Origin: Hoplostethus atlanticus
Lineage: Eukaryota; Chordata; Actinopteri; Trachichthyiformes; Trachichthyidae
DNA length: 64,000 nt
Assembly: GCA_034670405.1 (NCBI GenBank)
Contig: JAXDDX010000013.1
Coordinates: forward strand, 1,420,501 to 1,484,500
Reading direction: 5' to 3'
Shown here piece after piece: positions 41,901 to 47,900 of this stretch (positions are counted from its first letter, which is position 1; every line of letters begins with the position of its first letter). The position numbers and the translations under genes are program-made. Under the pieces are notes generated by a model. The model saw only the letters and a program-made list of their open reading frames with translations, was not told the origin of the DNA and did not search any database.

Positions 41901-44900
41901 GCGGAAGAACGCCCCGGGGTCCGGCGTCCCCACAGGCTTACCCTGTAAACAGACGGTACAGCGGTGACTTGTTAGCTCACAAACCGCAACAAAAGATGTG
42001 GACTCGTGGATCATGTGATCGACTGCATGCAGCGCAGACAGCAGATGTGTAGATTTTCTATGATGAGCAGTGAGTTGGGAGCTATGCTGCCTGTATTTGA
42101 GCAGGCTCAAAAGATATTTGAGCAATATTTTTGTGATGTTCAGCTGCATGAACTCACTTCAACTGTGAACTATAAACCATAAATATTCATGCAGCAGCTG
42201 TTTGAAATGGAGAGCCACACTGAAAGGCTGCCTTCCAGACAGATGGGGCCCAAAAATCTGTGGTTTAGAAAACAGGATTACACCATCGAATACGCATTGT
42301 GCGTCCAGAAAACATATAGGCAATAGGAGCCTGCAGGCTTCAACCAGGCTCTCCCTAAAGTGACGTGAAATGAGAATGGTAAACAACAGCAGCGAGTCCT
42401 GGCTTGTCATTTTTTTTGCACTGGCTAAATCAATATTTGAATTTGTGTATTGATCAGAGAACAGACAGAAGGCTGGGCAGCAACAGGCCTGAAGACAGAC
42501 GGCTACCGCTACAGCGAGGCAATAAGACAAACGGCGGGGCTCAAGTCACACATCGATTTAAGGCAGGCAAATTAATTCAGCACCAAGCACTGCTGCTTCC
42601 CACCAGAGAGAGAGAGAGAGAGAGAGCCGGAAAGCTAATGTAACAAATGGCCACCACCACGAGAAATACAATGTAAGACACACAAGGAAAGATAAACATA
42701 AACACACAATACCAGAATCCCCCCCCCCTGCCAGCAGTCCTGGTCTAAAGATGCTCTTACATGGAAATAAACAAACCAGCTTGCCCGGGGATTGTATTGC
42801 GTAAGGCAAAGATAAATCAGCAATAATAAATCTGATGCAATAACATCAAGTGGCAAAAACATATGTAGGCAGAATATATTTCATTCTTTATGAGGAGTAA
42901 TGTGTGCTGCATGAGGTTCAAGGGCCAGGTCATCCAGATGTGCGTGGATGGACTAGTGTTGTCACGATACCCGATATTCCCACACTACTTCAACAACTGT
43001 TGCGAAAGATTGATATCCAATATTGGATTTTATGAACGTTCAAAACCAAATGCGTCCTGCAAACTGAAATTCCATTTGAACATCGCCTCCAGAGAGCATA
43101 TACATGTGCAGAATGGAATAGTTAAAAGAGCAAGGCTGCAGTCTGGTTCTTGACAGTGGAGCAGCAGCAGTCGGGAGTCAAACAGCTACAAACACGGCAG
43201 CAGCATCAAACAGTCCGCCGCGTCTTGAACTGGATCCCAGTCCACCTAAACTGGTCGACTAAACTGGCGCCAGGAGTGAAATATGGAACTATCTCACTTG
43301 CCAAGCTCAGACAGATGCACACCCAACCAAAATCAAGAACCAAAAAGTTGTGCAAAAGTTGCTACAAAGCTGTCCAAGTGTGGTGACACATCTCACTTGC
43401 CAACCTTCCCGGGAGACTGCGGATTACCATGCACCTCTCCCGGTGTTCCCGGTCATTTCTCCCAATTTCCTCTCATATTTTGAGCAAATTTCATCTGCTC
43501 ATTTATTTGGTTAGAGCGAATGTCCCTAACTCACTGAGTCACTCTACATGTCCACAGACAAGAATGGCAGCTCCTGTCACTCATGCCCACATACACAGCA
43601 GCACATTGTGAAATGCAGACTGGGTGGGCCAATGCCAAGTTGAGGACCATCACAGATTGACAGTCGTGTGCAAAGTTTCTTTACTTTTTGTACATTTCAA
43701 TTTGACACCAGCTTCTGCACACGGCAACAGCGCTCAGCTCCGGTGTGAGAGGCCGAGGTTTGATTCCTTCGCTTTTGCCCATTTCACTAAACGAGAAAGT
43801 CGACCCTTATGCAGTTCTTGTGCTATATTTTCATTGTCATCTTATCCATAAAATGTGAATGCAGAATGCAGGAAATAAGGTCTCTGAATCAAACATCCCA
43901 CTCTGACTTTGAAAATCTCCCCATTTCTGGACGTTGCTTGTAGTTTTTTCTTGTTTGCCTCGGAATCGTAGTGAGATTGAATTTGTAGCATTGGACACAC
44001 CTCGTAGAGAATGGTGGTGTTGCCGTGGAGGAGGGGGCCGTAGCAGATATAGGAATGTCCGACCACCCAGCCCAGGTCTGACGCTGCCCACCACACCTGA
44101 AACAGAGACAAAAGGTGAAAGGATGTATAGACTCACCTAGGGAGAATCGTCTGACATTTATTATTTTGTCTAACTGTAGCTCAATTGGTTGGAGAACATG
44201 GCGCCAACACTGCCGAGGTGAAGGGTTCATTTGCCTCTGCAGCCAACAATGCTACAAATGGTGCCTACCAAATGGCGTATATGTTATGTCATATGGATAG
44301 AACTGAAAATAAAACATAATAAATCCAGAAGTTATGATTCCAGAGTTAACTTATATATATATATATATCATATGGTGATCAAATCTTACAGCAAGTACCC
44401 AACAATCTATCTCCGCGATGACTGCATGCTCTTTGTTCTCAAGCGCAGCACTAACTCAGAAGGGAATGCTTTATTGCCTTACATCTCCAGGACGGAGCCC
44501 ATAAATATTTGACATGGTCCATTTCAGCATCACAGCATAGCCTGCGGTGTCTCGCACAATACCCTGGGGGACAAGATAAGACACACATCAGACGGGGTGA
44601 CAGGTACAGAGGTTCAATATCAATAGCCAAACACAGCTGCTCAGCCCTCACCGTACGTCCACGGTGTTTTCAAATGATTGGTTCTCAAAGCAATTCTCAT
44701 GTTCATGGATTATGGTACAAACATTTGTAAGACCCGAATTAAGGCGTTTCTCTCCAGTTTATTGCCTGCCTTCAGCCCAAACAGTGGAGTTTCATTTTTG
44801 CTGATGCCATTCATCTTACCAGTAGCACGGAGAAAGAACACAGCTGGCAATAAGAGTGCCATTAAGTCCAGGAACTAGCCAGCAGGTGGATATTTTATAT

Positions 44901-47900
44901 TACCCGTTCATCAAAGACAAAAGGATACCCATTGGAAAGGAGCAGAGGGTTTTTTTCCCTTTGAAGATGCCTGCAGGCTACTGCTGCTGCATCCCCGCAA
45001 ATTCAGAGCTCTGATGGCTGCTGAGGAAAATGCTCCGTCTTATTTATGTCAAGGTGACTGGACTGTTTTGCACGGTCAAAGAGCACATGAGTCAGAAAGC
45101 AGCTCCGTGCACCCGTCAGTACCGACTGTGTTTAGACAAACAATTACACCAGTAGTAAATCTTATAACCTTTCATTCTGAGTGTACTGTGCATGCATGAG
45201 AAGTCTATGAATCCATTTGAGGATGTCAGAAGCTTACTCCTTTCCTACATGTTCCCTGCCTTCGGTGCTCCCGATCACAACCCTGAGGAATGCCAGTACC
45301 TTAGGCGTCCCAGTGGTCCCGGAGGTATAGAGGACATAGAGAGGATGGTTGGAGGGAAGGGGGATGCAGTCGTGGGGCCTGAGCGGTGGCCATCTCTTCC
45401 TCCCAGTCCAGAGTCAACTCCGGACTCATTGACACTTTCTCCTAAAGCACAAAGCAACACAGGCAAATAGGCTTATTATGAAACTGCAATAACAGAAAGG
45501 GGCAATAAATAAGATTTCTGCTGCCCCATAGCACAAAATGATCATAAGATATCTGCGGCGGGTCGCTCAATGATTCCTTGGCCAGGTGCTGAGATTTCTG
45601 GCTTTCAAAACTCACTCTCTGGCCAGTACTCTGGCCTGGAGTTTGATGACTTTCCCAATTTCACATGTTGCTTTTTTTCTTTCTTTTGCTTTTGATGTTC
45701 TCAGTTCAGTCGAATTGAATCATCTAATCCCTCAAGGCTAAAGAAAAGCTCTGGTGATGACTTGCTTGGTAGGGAAGGTTGTCGGGGACTGAGCTCAAGG
45801 CCAAGAACTCATTGAAAATTCACAGAGGCTCTCGAGGTGAAGGCAGGCCATGCCGTAAACATCTCCAGCCGGCTGAGATGCATCTCATCTCGCCCACTAA
45901 AGCCGAGTCGGAGCGACACTGATTTAATAAGGCTTTCATGTTGGAATGCCGTGTTCACAGAACCGCGTCCTCTTATCTTACTGCTTGATTGAGATTGCAA
46001 TAATTGATAAGTAGACATCAAGCATCTTTGAAGTGGTGCTTGACACAATTTATGAAGATGTATTTCCTATGAGTTCCCTGTGAACAGGATATTTCTGAGT
46101 GCATTGATAATTGCCTAATGGCCTGATCAATGCCTCTGCGTCACACCGTGCCGTTTCCCCGAGACAACACAGGATGCATGCGACCCTAAAAGCAAATCTT
46201 TCATCTCACAGGATCATCCAAAAATAGATCAGATCGGCGCGACTGAGCCAGATAAAATGAATGTTGTCGTGTTCATTAAAGAGCACAACACATCCAGACA
46301 GCCTCTAACGAACTCAGACACGGAGGCCAGAAAGCAAATTTGAGAAGAATGATTGCAATTCTATGCAATCAATTTTGAGAATAATTTCCCCAAGCGCTAA
46401 ATTGAGGGTTTTTTTTTATTTTGTGCCCGTGTATCAAGGAAGCAGAAGCAAATTCCAGTTTGCTGTCGCCATATTACAGTGTAATTATTCTCCACAGCTC
46501 AGCCTTGTTTCACTCTGGATCTGTGATGGGAGGCCCACCTCAGTCCCTCGGCTACAAAACACACTACACACATTTGCAATTCCATTTTTTTCCCCACTGG
46601 GCCTTATCGACTTGCACCACCTACACATTGTGTCTTCCCTTTTGATTTAGTGGCACTATCCGTCACAGCGTCACACCAGTCAAAGGCGTACTGTGATTGA
46701 AACAATCTGGGTTCGAAAAAGAAAGAACACCATATTGTCGCGTTGAAGCTTCATGGAGTGGTGTGTTTTAAATGGGCCTTACCATGCCGGGCCTGTTGTA
46801 GATGAGGACTTTAGAGGGCCTGTGAGGGCTCAGCTCCAGGGCCTTCTCCACCAGAGGGATGTACTCCACTCTCCTGCCTGGCTCGATGCCGAACGAGGCC
46901 GTCACAATCACCTTGGGCTGAGACACACAGCGGGTCAGGTGAGAATCTGATTCGAGGACTGTAAATGTGCCATACTGTACTATAGATTGTGGAGATTTCC
47001 CCCACCTAGAATCACAGATGACAACCAGTGCTCCCATCCCAATCAACTTGAACGTTTCTTCTCTGAACTCCTGAGGCTGTCGGCAGTATGAGCCTGACGC
47101 TTGCAAGCGCAGTTCGTCTAAATCAGACCTTATTAGCATGCGGCGATATGAAGCAGGACAGAAATAGCTCGATTCCATGGTGATGTGAAAGCTCAACGCT
47201 GAAGACCTGATTGGTATGACTTTTGCATCGCGCGTTCAGCAGGCTCACCGCAGACCCGAGGTGTATCATCAGAGTCAATATCCTTTAACGTTTTACTATG
47301 TACATCAGGTTAGAATGTGGTAACTGAAATGCCTGAGTCAACAGTCGCTGTGTGTGCTCTGAAATGTACCTCAAAGTCGTCACCGGCGATTCTTCAGATT
47401 TCTATGCATAGAAATACATGACTTAAGGGAGATCATTATCTACAGAGGCATTCACTCTCAGAATTGGAGAGTGGTCCATTAGCTCTTTCATTGCCCCCTA
47501 AAACCATCTCAGTGGCTTCGGCATGATCATTCATGAGCTTGCGATTGCCGGCGATGATATGAAAAAGGCCCTGCAGTTTTTTTCCACTGTGTGAATGTTT
47601 AATTCTGAACGTAACAAAAAGGAAACAAAGACGCGCCTCCAGCACCTCTGGCTTTCTGGTGGTTGTTTTTTTGGGGATATTTTTTCCCAGGAGGAGTGGA
47701 ACAGAAAACCAGCAGCGTAAGACAATTAGGGGTAATTATTATTACCTCCTGCCATATTACTGCCCTGCTTCTTATGAGTAAAGAAAGAGAACAGAGGGGG
47801 CGTCGCATTAGCCGGTCAGGAGTAATTCTTTTGAGTGGACAACCTACTGATAGGGGAAATCAAATTTTAAAAAAAGATCACAAAGCCCTATGGTCACGCA

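Larger units (their letters stand above)
44097..44482 (-). other. ACSS3 intron 6
   Basis: 386 bp with a tRNA-derived SINE-like segment (44170-44290) and an (AT)n run at 44352-44368. Confidence 0.7.

Noticed and set aside
43730..43775. GAGGTTTGATTCC resembling a pol III B box
   Set aside because: No A box at the right distance and no cloverleaf. Likely chance.
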